This document shows positions 12,918 to 20,564 of a stretch of DNA of 36,324 nt, piece by piece (position 1 is the first letter of the stretch; every line of letters begins with the position of its first letter). The notes below the pieces were generated by a model. That model was not told where the DNA came from and did not search any database. It saw only the letters and a list, made by a program, of their open reading frames with translations. This DNA is from a virus: IMG/VR virus record IMGVR_UViG_3300010885_022460, positions 1 through 36,324 of that record; one strand, given 5' to 3'. A program made the position numbers and the translations under genes.

Positions 12918-13709
12918 TTATCGGTGGACTGTGGCTACGCCAGCCTTTAGCTTGCCAAAGATTTCTCGGAGAACTAGAACGTCTGCCTCGCAGTGCTCAA
13001 CGATAGTCTCAAACTGCTCGTCGTCACCGTGGTCAGCCTTGTCCCAAATTCGTGGAGACAACACTGTCTTGCCGTTTTTCGCCTCAAAGAAGGCCTCAGC
13101 GTTAGCCAAAGACTTCCTGCCAATGTTGAACATGCTTCCCTTTGCAAGATACATTGCGTCAATGTGCATGCGCGGGTAAAGCAACGGAAGACCGTGGAAC
13201 GCCAGCCGGGCATTGATGCGCGGGACGTCAAACAACTTTCCGTTCCAAGAAACTAGGATGTCAAACTTTCCAATGAGTTCTGCGTACGCAGCCACTGCCT
13301 TGGAGTCATCGATCGCGTTCTTTCCTGGATGTGTCTTGGTTGATACCGTTTGGACATTGCCAAACTGATCGGCAACGGATCCGCATAGGAACCGGCTCCA
13401 CATTGAGAAGGTCGTCTCAATATCAAAGTATCCAATATCAAGCCCGACAAAGTCAGGTTGACCAGGCGCTACGTTGCGGTCTTTGGTCAGTAACCAACTA
13501 TACGGATCTGTATATACAGATACGGGTTCTTTACCCTTTTTTACCGGTGTGCTACGCGGAGTGTAATCCTTTGGACTGGACGTGTCAAGTCCCCTCTTAT
13601 AAAGCTTCTGGATGCTGTCCTTTGTGGCGCCTTTTCCAAGTTTCTTCGCTATCTGCTGGAACGTTAGACCGTTCTTTCGCATGATATCGATATCCTTGAA
13701 CACGCTCAT
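12918..13709 (-). CDS. RNase H-fold 3'-5' exonuclease-like protein with N-terminal HTH
   Basis: I chose ATG 13709, which overlaps the upstream stop as TAATG with GGGGGT upstream. The 263-residue protein begins with a helix-turn-helix-like segment (GLTFQQIAKKLGKGATKDSIQKLYKRG, residues about 14-40) and a Lys/Pro linker. The nuclease domain has FDIETT with D96/E98, SWNGKLFDVPRI, HIDAMYLAKG, and a late HCEADVLVLREIF. This is the DEDD acidic set of the YprB-like RNase H-type exonucleases. It could proofread, process RNA primers or degrade host nucleic acid. No phage polymerase is present to pair with it. The 16-bp palindrome at 13506 lies inside its linker codons. Confidence 0.8.
   Translation of the reverse strand: MSVFKDIDIMRKNGLTFQQIAKKLGKGATKDSIQKLYKRGLDTSSPKDYTPRSTPVKKGKEPVSVYTDPYSWLLTKDRNVAPGQPDFVGLDIGYFDIETTFSMWSRFLCGSVADQFGNVQTVSTKTHPGKNAIDDSKAVAAYAELIGKFDILVSWNGKLFDVPRINARLAFHGLPLLYPRMHIDAMYLAKGSMFNIGRKSLANAEAFFEAKNGKTVLSPRIWDKADHGDDEQFETIVEHCEADVLVLREIFGKLKAGVATVHR
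13506..13521. promoter_or_regulatory. ATCTGTATATACAGAT perfect 16-bp palindrome
   Basis: A perfect dyad around the same GTATATAC core found three times in the 1266-1500 region. It lies inside the exonuclease gene, encoding a SVYTD segment. It could be a fourth binding site of the same regulator, or simple coincidence within coding sequence. Confidence 0.35.
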
Positions 13710-13951
13710 TAGACCCCCTTCATTATCTGTAACAGTAGGTTCATGGCGGCAACCACAATGGATACCGCAATTCCTACCTTCCATTGTACACCAAGACGCT
13801 CTTGCGCGTGCAAATCTTGTCGCACCTTTCTGGCCATTTCGTCGGTAGCCTGGATAACCTCCACTTCCCGGAGACGAGTTTCAATCCTTTCAGACTGCTC
13901 TCGCAGTAGCCGGATCTCAGACATTAAGACATTAAATTGGTGGGTGGTCAT
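13709..13951 (-). CDS. XhlA-like coiled coil plus C-terminal membrane helix, 80 residues
   Basis: ATG 13951 overlaps the tail-gene stop (ATGA). Residues about 5-50 form a charged heptad-like coiled coil (LMSEIRLLREQSERIETRLREVEV). After a short basic turn, residues about 57-77 form one membrane helix (WKVGIAVSIVVAAMNLLLQI). This is the plan of XhlA/haemolysin-type holin-associated proteins, often encoded right after the tail genes. It probably oligomerises at the inner face of the membrane and helps lysis. It could instead be a tail-tip anchor. Confidence 0.65.
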   Translation of the reverse strand: MTTHQFNVLMSEIRLLREQSERIETRLREVEVIQATDEMARKVRQDLHAQERLGVQWKVGIAVSIVVAAMNLLLQIMKGV

Positions 13952-16086
13952 GGGTTTTTATTACGCTTTCCACCACCATTATTCCCGCCATTATTGCTGG
14001 AAGCAGCGGCTACCGGAGAAGATGAGAACGAGGTGGCAAACGATGAACCCTGAACCAACTCAAACTCAATGAGCTCTGCCCCGCTAGTTTCGGCAAGCCA
14101 TCGGACTCCAGAGATTACAAACGGCTCATTAACATTTACATTGCCATGCTGAATAATTACATTGATTGAGTCGCCAACATCCCAGCCGTCCCAAAGTTCT
14201 AGGTTGTCCACCATCACTCGTAGCGTAATATTCTTGGTATTTTTAGGCTTATTTGCGGCGTCCAAATTGCCGTAAAGCCTGATGAGTCGGTTAGCCTCGT
14301 TTGTTGCGGCCTGAGCGTTTATAAACCCAGCCTTGGTTGCCACAAGGGGAATCCTGCCAAACCTGTTAATGCTTGCTGTATCTGAGGCTGTTGCCCCAAC
14401 GATTGAGCTACCAGTCTGTGCGCTTGATCCGCTTAGATATGAAGAGGTTGGGATAACAGTCACGTCATTTCGTACCCTTGAATAGCCGGGGGCAAATGAA
14501 TAGTTCTTAATATTTTCTGGGTATCTAAGCGCAATACTAGATAACGCAGTTGAGGCAACGTTAAGACTTAACTTAAAATTCCCAGAATAGGTAGAGCCGT
14601 TGCTGGGTTTTAAGATGCCAAAGATTGCCTTGCCACCATCAGTTCTTGCGCCCATCTCAAGGTCGCAAACGTCCGCAATGTAATCCATTACCGGTGATCC
14701 TGCAGTGAATGTGGTGTGCGTTGTGGCTGTAGTTCCAGTTATTGAAAGTGTTGCATATCGGAGGCGAGAGGCCGTGTCAGCAGCGGTGGCTGCCGTAAAA
14801 GTATCACTAATAATTTTGGAAACATTGTCATTGCGCTGACCAAGGGTAAATTCTGCCGTAGTTTGTGAGCCGCTGTCAATTAGCCATTTAGGGTAATAAA
14901 TGTTAGGCGATGCTCCATAGAGGGCATCTCGCTGGTAGCCGGGTCGACATACCGCAACGTATGCTTGTAAAGAATATGTCATGCCATCGCGCAGGGTAAA
15001 ACAGTCTATTCTTCTAGTATCTCCGTCGCTATTATCCGTGTATCCGCCCTGATTCATAATTGGGTTGATAGACGTAGAAGAGGAAGCCCCAAGTGCAATC
15101 AATTTCTTTCTTGTTTCATAAGAGAAAAAATAAACAACTACGTCTGTGCATTCAAATTTTGCACTACTTCCTGATCCAACAATTTTGTCTCCAACAACTG
15201 AAAATTCACAAGCCATACTTGATTGCCCTACTGGCGGAGTGCCGGAATCTTTTACTCCTGGAGGGCTTGCGTTGATCCGAAATCTAAACTCTGTTTCGTT
15301 GCCATTCCACCTATTTGATACGCTAGTTGAAGAGTTGTAGCAAATTGCGCTAAATTGCAACTTAATTGCTGGTGCATTAACGGTTTTTGCTGACCCTGAG
15401 CTAGTAAACATAGTTGCTGTTGTTGAGCCAATAACGTCGTAACTAAATGCCGTAAACCGGATGTTTTTATTGGTATCTTTAGCGTAATCAACAATGTCAA
15501 CAGCAATGTTTCCATCTAGGTTTACACTGTTTGAAGGGCTTGAATAGGAAAAAGCGCTTCCATGAATTTTGTCTGCAACCCCACCGGTTGCCTCAAAAGC
15601 TCCTGGCGGTGCAGTGGTATTTGATTCCCCAAGCGTCCCAGTGTCTGCGTAATTAAAGATTGTATCAAAATCAGTTGCTTTATAGTCTGGGTTAAACGGT
15701 GTAGTAGTTTCAAAGGTTAGGTTAGTAAGCGGGGTAAAGCTTTGATTTAATACTGACTTGTAATCAATGCCAGAAAAAACCGTTTCGGTCTCCGTGGCAG
15801 TATAGTCGTCAATGACTCCGGCTCCCGCAAACTCCCATCGAGAGCGGAGCGTAGACCAGCGGGAGATCTCGTAATGGCGCTCAAGGGGAACAAACTCGGC
15901 TAGCTGTGGGTGGTCGTTAGGCAAAGTCCAATAAGCAGAACCGGAGTCATTGGCAAATTCCTCAAGGCCAATATTCTTGGCATCGTATACTACAGCCTTC
16001 TGGTCTCCCCGGAACCCTCCGGTCGTTCCAGCGGTAGTGTTGATTGCCCAGAGCGTAATCCGAAACTGGTGCTGGCTCAAATCCAT
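13948..16086 (-). CDS. Baseplate hub / tail-tip protein, 712 residues
   Basis: ATG 16086 overlaps the Dit-like gene by 10 nt. The N-terminal 120 residues (FRGDQKAVVYDAKNIG, HPQLAEFVPLERHYEISRW, WEFAGAGVIDDYTATETETVFSGIDYKSVL) look like the hub domain of siphophage tail proteins, in which a first-person measurement frame is followed by a 'W...G.I.D' strand. The middle (about 130-400) is Ser/Thr/Asn-rich beta sequence, perhaps a carbohydrate-binding insertion. The C-terminal part (LWDGWDVGDSINVIIQHG, FVISGVRWLAETSGAELIEFELV) matches the closing hub strand pattern. The tail ends in low-complexity Ser/Asn/Gly and a KRNKNP tip. Role: host contact and tail closure. Confidence 0.7.
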   Translation of the reverse strand: MDLSQHQFRITLWAINTTAGTTGGFRGDQKAVVYDAKNIGLEEFANDSGSAYWTLPNDHPQLAEFVPLERHYEISRWSTLRSRWEFAGAGVIDDYTATETETVFSGIDYKSVLNQSFTPLTNLTFETTTPFNPDYKATDFDTIFNYADTGTLGESNTTAPPGAFEATGGVADKIHGSAFSYSSPSNSVNLDGNIAVDIVDYAKDTNKNIRFTAFSYDVIGSTTATMFTSSGSAKTVNAPAIKLQFSAICYNSSTSVSNRWNGNETEFRFRINASPPGVKDSGTPPVGQSSMACEFSVVGDKIVGSGSSAKFECTDVVVYFFSYETRKKLIALGASSSTSINPIMNQGGYTDNSDGDTRRIDCFTLRDGMTYSLQAYVAVCRPGYQRDALYGASPNIYYPKWLIDSGSQTTAEFTLGQRNDNVSKIISDTFTAATAADTASRLRYATLSITGTTATTHTTFTAGSPVMDYIADVCDLEMGARTDGGKAIFGILKPSNGSTYSGNFKLSLNVASTALSSIALRYPENIKNYSFAPGYSRVRNDVTVIPTSSYLSGSSAQTGSSIVGATASDTASINRFGRIPLVATKAGFINAQAATNEANRLIRLYGNLDAANKPKNTKNITLRVMVDNLELWDGWDVGDSINVIIQHGNVNVNEPFVISGVRWLAETSGAELIEFELVQGSSFATSFSSSPVAAASSNNGGNNGGGKRNKNP

Positions 16087-16964
16087 GCCTCCTGAAAGGA
16101 ATAGGTTATTGGCGTAGTTGTTAGGGCAGACACGGTGATGACATTTGCCCCCGACACAAGGTAGGGTACAGACGTTGTGCCGCTTAGAAGCAGATCCATG
16201 CGCAGCGTTGTTCCAACCTTTACTGTCCTATTGTCTGAGTTTACAATTACCGTTGTGCTTGCCGGGACTGACACAATGCATGTCCATAGGCTTGTGGAGA
16301 TTGTTGCGGTTTGTGCCGTTGTTCGTACGCTGGCAAGAGTAATTGTTGGATACGCAAAGTAATTCCCATTGTTAGTAACTGATGTTGACGAAGTAGTTGT
16401 AGTCGACACCCCAAGAGATCCGGACGATGTGGTCTGGTGGATCTTGCGGGGATCTTTGGCAAACATAGCAATGTTTACTTTTGAGGCGACTCCCTTGCCC
16501 GCCTTGAGGGGTGTCACCCTGTCGTTTGGGAGCCCGTAAGACGGGAGTGCCGTTGGTCGCAACTTCATGTACATCGGGATGCCAGATGAGGAAAGGGATG
16601 AGTAAATGGTGGTAGGCTGTGTAAATCGCAACTGCCGGAATCCATCGTCGGCTGTGGCAAAGGCGGGATACGGTTGCAACGCTGCGTTAAGCGCGTCCAG
16701 CTTATCGTAGAAATCCGAAGAGGTTGATCCGTAGACTTGTACAATGACCTGCACTTGGCGTGGGCCGAGCAGTGCAATATCAGTGTCTACACCATCTCGT
16801 TGCGCCATCGAGTCAACATATCCACTTACGCTTGAGCCGGTATACTGAATGCCCTCAACCATGTAACCAGACAGCACTGCGTTAGGGGTAGATGAAGTAA
16901 TGCTGTTGATGTTAATGTACGCGCTGCTGGCGGTCTGCAGCTCAATCGCCTTTGAGAAATCCAT
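16077..16964 (-). CDS. Distal tail (Dit)-like protein, 295 residues
   Basis: ATG 16964. The N-terminal half (YININSITSSTPNAVLSGYMVEGIQYTG, IALLGPRQVQVIVQVYGS, DFYDKLDALNAAL) resembles the Dit N-terminal ring domain. The C-terminal half has the diagnostic 'NNGNYFAYPTITL' strand followed by VPASTTVIVNSDNRTVKVG and VSGANVITV, the galectin-like closing pattern of siphophage tail components. It would form the ring joining the tail to the hub encoded next. It overlaps the adaptor stop by one base, and no tail-tube gene lies between them. Confidence 0.7.
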   Translation of the reverse strand: MDFSKAIELQTASSAYININSITSSTPNAVLSGYMVEGIQYTGSSVSGYVDSMAQRDGVDTDIALLGPRQVQVIVQVYGSTSSDFYDKLDALNAALQPYPAFATADDGFRQLRFTQPTTIYSSLSSSGIPMYMKLRPTALPSYGLPNDRVTPLKAGKGVASKVNIAMFAKDPRKIHQTTSSGSLGVSTTTTSSTSVTNNGNYFAYPTITLASVRTTAQTATISTSLWTCIVSVPASTTVIVNSDNRTVKVGTTLRMDLLLSGTTSVPYLVSGANVITVSALTTTPITYSFQEAWI

Positions 16965-17632
16965 CAGCCCATCTTCCTAAATGTACGGATACGCTGCCTT
17001 TCGGTTCTCCACCTCTGCTGCGCAGCCATGGCTAGATTATTCATACCCAGTGCCGAAATGTCAGTGTTCCCTGACCCAATCTGCCACTGCTGGAACTGCG
17101 CCCGGTCAAAGGTCAGCATCGTTAGCGCCTCTGCCTGGACAAATACCTTGACGGCATTTGCGGCACGAGTATTGAGGTCAGTTGTAACAGATGACGGCGT
17201 AATTGCAACGCTGGCAGTTGTATATGTTGCCGCGATCTGATTCCATTCGCCATAGCCAAAGACACGGAATGTGCCAGTCTGGTTGAGCGTGTAGTGCGGC
17301 GGGAAGAATAGAATATTTGCATGCATTTCCCAGCCGCCATCTGCCCCGTCCCCAAGTGTGGGTCGAAGCGTCTCAACAAACTTACTAGAAGCGTCGTACA
17401 CATCAATGCGCAGCGGCCACTTAACGGTTGAGAGCGTAACGCTAAAGACTGAGCCGCTTACCGGCTGAGTATAAGACAGCGTTTCAATTGCCTCTTCCGG
17501 ATAGATGGTATTGATTGCGTCAATACCCTGATTAATCAGCTCCCCTAACTGCGCGTCAGTCCACGTGTTTGTGCTTTCGTCGCGCAGCGTCCTGCGCAGA
17601 GAAGTAAGAAGGTCTCCAAACGATACTGCCAC
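16964..17632 (-). CDS. Head-tail adaptor-like protein, 222 residues
   Basis: ATG 17632, one nucleotide after the glycosyltransferase stop. The start reads SFGDLLTSLRRTLRDESTNTWTDAQLGELINQGIDAINTIYPEEA, the 'L...LR..L.D...W.D..L...IN.ai' helix pattern of phage adaptor and connector proteins. A beta domain (WPLRIDVYDASSKFVETLRPTL, FRVFGYGEW) and a C-terminal helical bundle (RAANAVKVFVQAEALTMLTFDRAQFQQW; RWRTERQRIRTFRKMG) follow. It would sit under the portal ring and connect head to tail. Confidence 0.65.
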   Translation of the reverse strand: MAVSFGDLLTSLRRTLRDESTNTWTDAQLGELINQGIDAINTIYPEEAIETLSYTQPVSGSVFSVTLSTVKWPLRIDVYDASSKFVETLRPTLGDGADGGWEMHANILFFPPHYTLNQTGTFRVFGYGEWNQIAATYTTASVAITPSSVTTDLNTRAANAVKVFVQAEALTMLTFDRAQFQQWQIGSGNTDISALGMNNLAMAAQQRWRTERQRIRTFRKMG

Positions 17633-18862
17633 TTATGCCACCTTTGCTCCTATACCCTTATTTTCTGCTGCCCATTTGAAGGCATCAGCCCATTCCTTTG
17701 CGCGATCCTTGTAATGGTATTCCTTTAGCACTCGCTCTTTTGCCGCGCCGGCAAGTTGCTCTCGCAAATCCTTGCTGCGGGTAAGCTTCTTCATAGCGTC
17801 GTACCATTCCTGCCTGCCCTTAGCAAGCAAGCCATCGACTCCGTCCCTAACCATCTGGTATGGGCCGTCCCCCTTAAATCGCTCACCAATAAACGCCGCT
17901 CCGGTCATTGAGTATTCAAGCCAATGAAGTTCTGACTTGGCTCGGTCAAAGTCGTCTCCCATGAGCGGGGCAACTCCGATGTCTGGATGAGAGTTTGCAA
18001 GTGCCTTGCAGAACTCTGGGATGCCCTCAATGTACGGGATCAACTCATCAAATACACCTTGAACCTGATCCTCTGTGCCTGGGTTAACTCCTAGGAATAC
18101 CGGAGTAATTTCTTTTCTCAGATCTTGCACCGCCTTTGCGCAGTACCCGCCCCTAACGCGCTGGTTAGTCTCCGCCCATCCAAGATAATCCCTCATCCTT
18201 GCCGTACTGCCGTAGTAAACGGAGCGTGGTTTCCCACCGGGGCGCTCTGTCGTTGCTTTGTATAACTCTGGGTCTATGGCATTTTTAATGACGCGAATGT
18301 TGTCATTAAACCTTGCATATCTCTTACCAATGACATTGGTAGATGTTGTTACAAGATCTGCTCTCTTTGCCATCTCCTCGATGAGCGGCTGCTCTGGAAT
18401 AATGTCTTTGATGTAACCGTTCCAAGACCTGATACTAAAGTGGTCGTCGTCGGTTTCGTAGACAATAGCCTTGTCGTGTGCCGCAAGCCGAAACGTTGGC
18501 CATAGCAATCGCGTAAGAAGATCTCGCTCCTTTGCCGGGCCGTGCTCATGTTTGGCTGCTTCAGTATAATTAAATGTGACAAACGAGCAACTCTTATTCT
18601 CGCAGGCAAGCGTAGTATTGTAGTACCTACGGAACACCACAACGTCTGCCCAATCAATATCTTGCGCGTTAACTTTGATCAACCCCTTTTGAAAAGCTTC
18701 TGGGAACGGCATTTTGTTTGCGCCCTCTTCAAACTCAAAGTTTACGTTGTTAATTCCCCTGTAATCCACCCCTAATTTTGACAGTTCTTCCTTAAACTGG
18801 TAGCCACGGAAGTATGCACATGGGCCGTCCTTAACATCTCCCCAAACTAAAACCTTGAGCAT
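17633..18862 (-). CDS. Glycosyltransferase, GT-B / GT4-like
   Basis: I chose ATG 18862 because AAAGGGGG precedes it; the frame is open to 18901. The 409-residue protein has a first Rossmann half (KVLVWGDVKDGPCAYFRGYQFKEEL; VYETDDDHFS; RADLVTTSTNVIGKRY; VIKNAIDPELY). The second half has VYYGSTARMRDYLGW, then SELHWLEYSMTGAAFIG with the donor-binding Glu and GDGPYQMVRDGVDGLLA, and a terminal helix typical of GT4 proteins. It would move a sugar from a nucleotide donor to protein, DNA or cell-surface glycan. Its place directly after the capsid gene suggests virion glycosylation; the sugar enzymes elsewhere in the window could feed it. Confidence 0.85.
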   Translation of the reverse strand: MLKVLVWGDVKDGPCAYFRGYQFKEELSKLGVDYRGINNVNFEFEEGANKMPFPEAFQKGLIKVNAQDIDWADVVVFRRYYNTTLACENKSCSFVTFNYTEAAKHEHGPAKERDLLTRLLWPTFRLAAHDKAIVYETDDDHFSIRSWNGYIKDIIPEQPLIEEMAKRADLVTTSTNVIGKRYARFNDNIRVIKNAIDPELYKATTERPGGKPRSVYYGSTARMRDYLGWAETNQRVRGGYCAKAVQDLRKEITPVFLGVNPGTEDQVQGVFDELIPYIEGIPEFCKALANSHPDIGVAPLMGDDFDRAKSELHWLEYSMTGAAFIGERFKGDGPYQMVRDGVDGLLAKGRQEWYDAMKKLTRSKDLREQLAGAAKERVLKEYHYKDRAKEWADAFKWAAENKGIGAKVA

Positions 18863-18888
18863 AGATCCCCCTTTCTCTCTTGCCTTTC

Positions 18889-18915
18889 GGCGGGGGCGCA
18901 CGTGGCGCCCCCGCC
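18889..18915 (-). terminator. GC-rich hairpin between capsid and glycosyltransferase genes
   Basis: GGCGGGGGCGC (18889-18899) pairs perfectly with 18905-18915 over a 5-nt loop. It sits 20 nt after the capsid stop and 27 nt before the glycosyltransferase ATG. No T run follows on the minus strand. It may be an attenuator that keeps capsid expression above that of the downstream genes, or a 3'-end stabiliser for the capsid mRNA. Confidence 0.6.
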
Positions 18916-18935
18916 TACTCGGATAAGCCTAGATC

Positions 18936-19958
18936 TTAGCTGATCGAGGCGGTCGTGCGGAGAATGCGGTAGCGTGCAAGACCGAGTCCTGCGGCGGTGC
19001 CGTTATCTCCGTCTGCGGTGCTCTTAGCCACATGAAGCAACTTGGAACCAAATCGCATCTTATAGCCAAGGAGCGAGACCTGCGCAAGCGGGTCAGTGTG
19101 GTCGCCACCTGGCGCCACGAAGTACGACTGCAGCGTCTGGCTGTCACCGATGGTATAAGCATCAGGGGCAAGGAACAGGGCGCTGTAGTTTGCACCGGTT
19201 GAAGAATACGTCGTTGGGGCTGCACCGGTGGCGCGGAACGCGTCCGAAGACACGATAATGCGGCACTGGCCAAAGCGACCAATCTCGTTCGTAAGCGCCG
19301 GAAGATCCGACACATACTTGTTCAACTCAATGAAGCCGTTTGTGCTCGTGTCCGTCACGAGGTCAAACTGCTGGTTAGGGTGAATAATCAGGCGATAGAA
19401 GCCGTCCGCGAATGGAGCGACATTGTTCGCAAGAAGATCCGTTGCCATGCGCTTGACCAGCCAACCGTTAAGGTTGGTAGTAACCGCAGTGGTTGCGTTC
19501 GTGGTAACCGTCGCTGTACCAGTCGCGCCCTGAATTGCCGCCGTGCGGGCGGTGCTGTGAATGGTATCGCGGACAAGCGTGTCCATGGTGCGCGTTGCCT
19601 GATAGGCAATGCGCTCGGCGCCGATGCCAATTAGGTCGTGCGGTGAATCAAGCTGGGCAAGATCGCTTACCGCAACTGTCTGACCGTACTGTGCTGCCGT
19701 AAAGAACTCGGACGAAATCGTCAGAGCCTGGTCGGTTGGCGGAACGCCTTCCGTCAACGGCGTTGTGTTAAGTGAAAGATCTGCGTATCGAGCGTATCGG
19801 ATCGTATTCGTACCCTTTACGAAATAGCCTGGGACATACATCCCCGGCATTGCGTGAACGGCACGAGCTCGGAGCTCTTCAAGCGCACGCGCCTGAACGA
19901 GTTCCTGTACGAGAGCCGCAAAACCCGACTGGGTAGTTGAGCTTCCGTTGTAAGCCAC
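18936..19958 (-). CDS. Major capsid protein, HK97 fold, N4-gp56-like
   Basis: A GTG start at 19958 with AAGGAG 5 nt upstream; 340 residues. The sequence pattern fits the N4-gp56 capsid family: a helical N-arm (FAALVQELVQARALEELRARAV), IRYARYADLSLNTTPLTEGVPPTDQAL, YGQTVAVSDLAQLDSPHDLIGIGAERIAYQATRTMDTLVRDTI (the spine helix), then P- and A-domain strands ending VSLLGYKMRFGSKLLHVA...RYRILRTTAS. It follows the scaffold gene by 12 nt and is followed by a strong hairpin. It forms the icosahedral shell. Confidence 0.88.
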   Translation of the reverse strand: MAYNGSSTTQSGFAALVQELVQARALEELRARAVHAMPGMYVPGYFVKGTNTIRYARYADLSLNTTPLTEGVPPTDQALTISSEFFTAAQYGQTVAVSDLAQLDSPHDLIGIGAERIAYQATRTMDTLVRDTIHSTARTAAIQGATGTATVTTNATTAVTTNLNGWLVKRMATDLLANNVAPFADGFYRLIIHPNQQFDLVTDTSTNGFIELNKYVSDLPALTNEIGRFGQCRIIVSSDAFRATGAAPTTYSSTGANYSALFLAPDAYTIGDSQTLQSYFVAPGGDHTDPLAQVSLLGYKMRFGSKLLHVAKSTADGDNGTAAGLGLARYRILRTTASIS

Positions 19959-19970
19959 GTTTACTCCTTA

Positions 19971-20513
19971 TTATTCTTTAAATGGGTTTCCCGACTTTTT
20001 CAGTTCTTCAAAAACGTCAAAGGCGGTTCGCTTATGTGGAGCCTGCGACTGACTCTTAAGCGGTGCATTTACATCCACGAAAGCATCTGTAGTCTTCTCG
20101 TTTGCCACCGACTTTATAAACTTTTCAAACGCCTCGGCGCGAGCCTCGGTGTCAAGTCCGTCAGTGTCATTTGCAAACTGAGCATACAAAGGATGCTTCT
20201 GTGCAATGTTTTCTCTACGGGCGGTTTCCCGTGTCGCGGTGAGTTCTTGCTCCAACTGATTAGCGCGAAGATGCGCCTTTTCCAACTCGGACATATTGGC
20301 AAGTTCGGTCTGAGCCTTCCACTTTCGCAGTTCCTCAAGTTCCAAACCCTTAGCCTCTAGTTCCTTCTTGGTTACCGTTAGAGCCTGATCCTTGCCAGCC
20401 AGGCGCTTTCTCCAAGTGGCCACGTCTTCGTCGGGAGAAGTGGATACTGCTACCGGTTGCTCAACCGGGGCAGTCGACTGCTCCTCAACTGGAGTAACGA
20501 CTTCGTCAGCCAT
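19971..20513 (-). CDS. Capsid scaffolding protein
   Basis: ATG 20513 with AGGAG 6 nt upstream; 180 residues just before the capsid gene. Acidic and Glu-rich at the N-terminus (TPVEEQSTAPVEQPVAVSTSPDEDV), then one long coiled coil (about 35-105: AGKDQALTVTKKELEAKGLELEELRKWKAQ, LEKAHLRANQLEQEL). A short helical C-terminus rich in Lys and Ser follows (AFDVFEELKKSGNPFKE). This is the standard plan for phage scaffolds, which template shell assembly and then leave or are degraded. No protease is visible nearby. Confidence 0.85.
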   Translation of the reverse strand: MADEVVTPVEEQSTAPVEQPVAVSTSPDEDVATWRKRLAGKDQALTVTKKELEAKGLELEELRKWKAQTELANMSELEKAHLRANQLEQELTATRETARRENIAQKHPLYAQFANDTDGLDTEARAEAFEKFIKSVANEKTTDAFVDVNAPLKSQSQAPHKRTAFDVFEELKKSGNPFKE

Positions 20514-20564
20514 ACTGACTCCTTTACTTTATTTTGCGGCTAGTTATAGGCAGCCGCTCCCCTT

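Noticed and set aside
20514-20564. GCGGCT...AGCCGC small hairpin before the scaffold gene
   Set aside because: Only 6 bp of stem with a 10-nt loop and no T run; it is too weak to call a terminator, and no good promoter pair is visible there.
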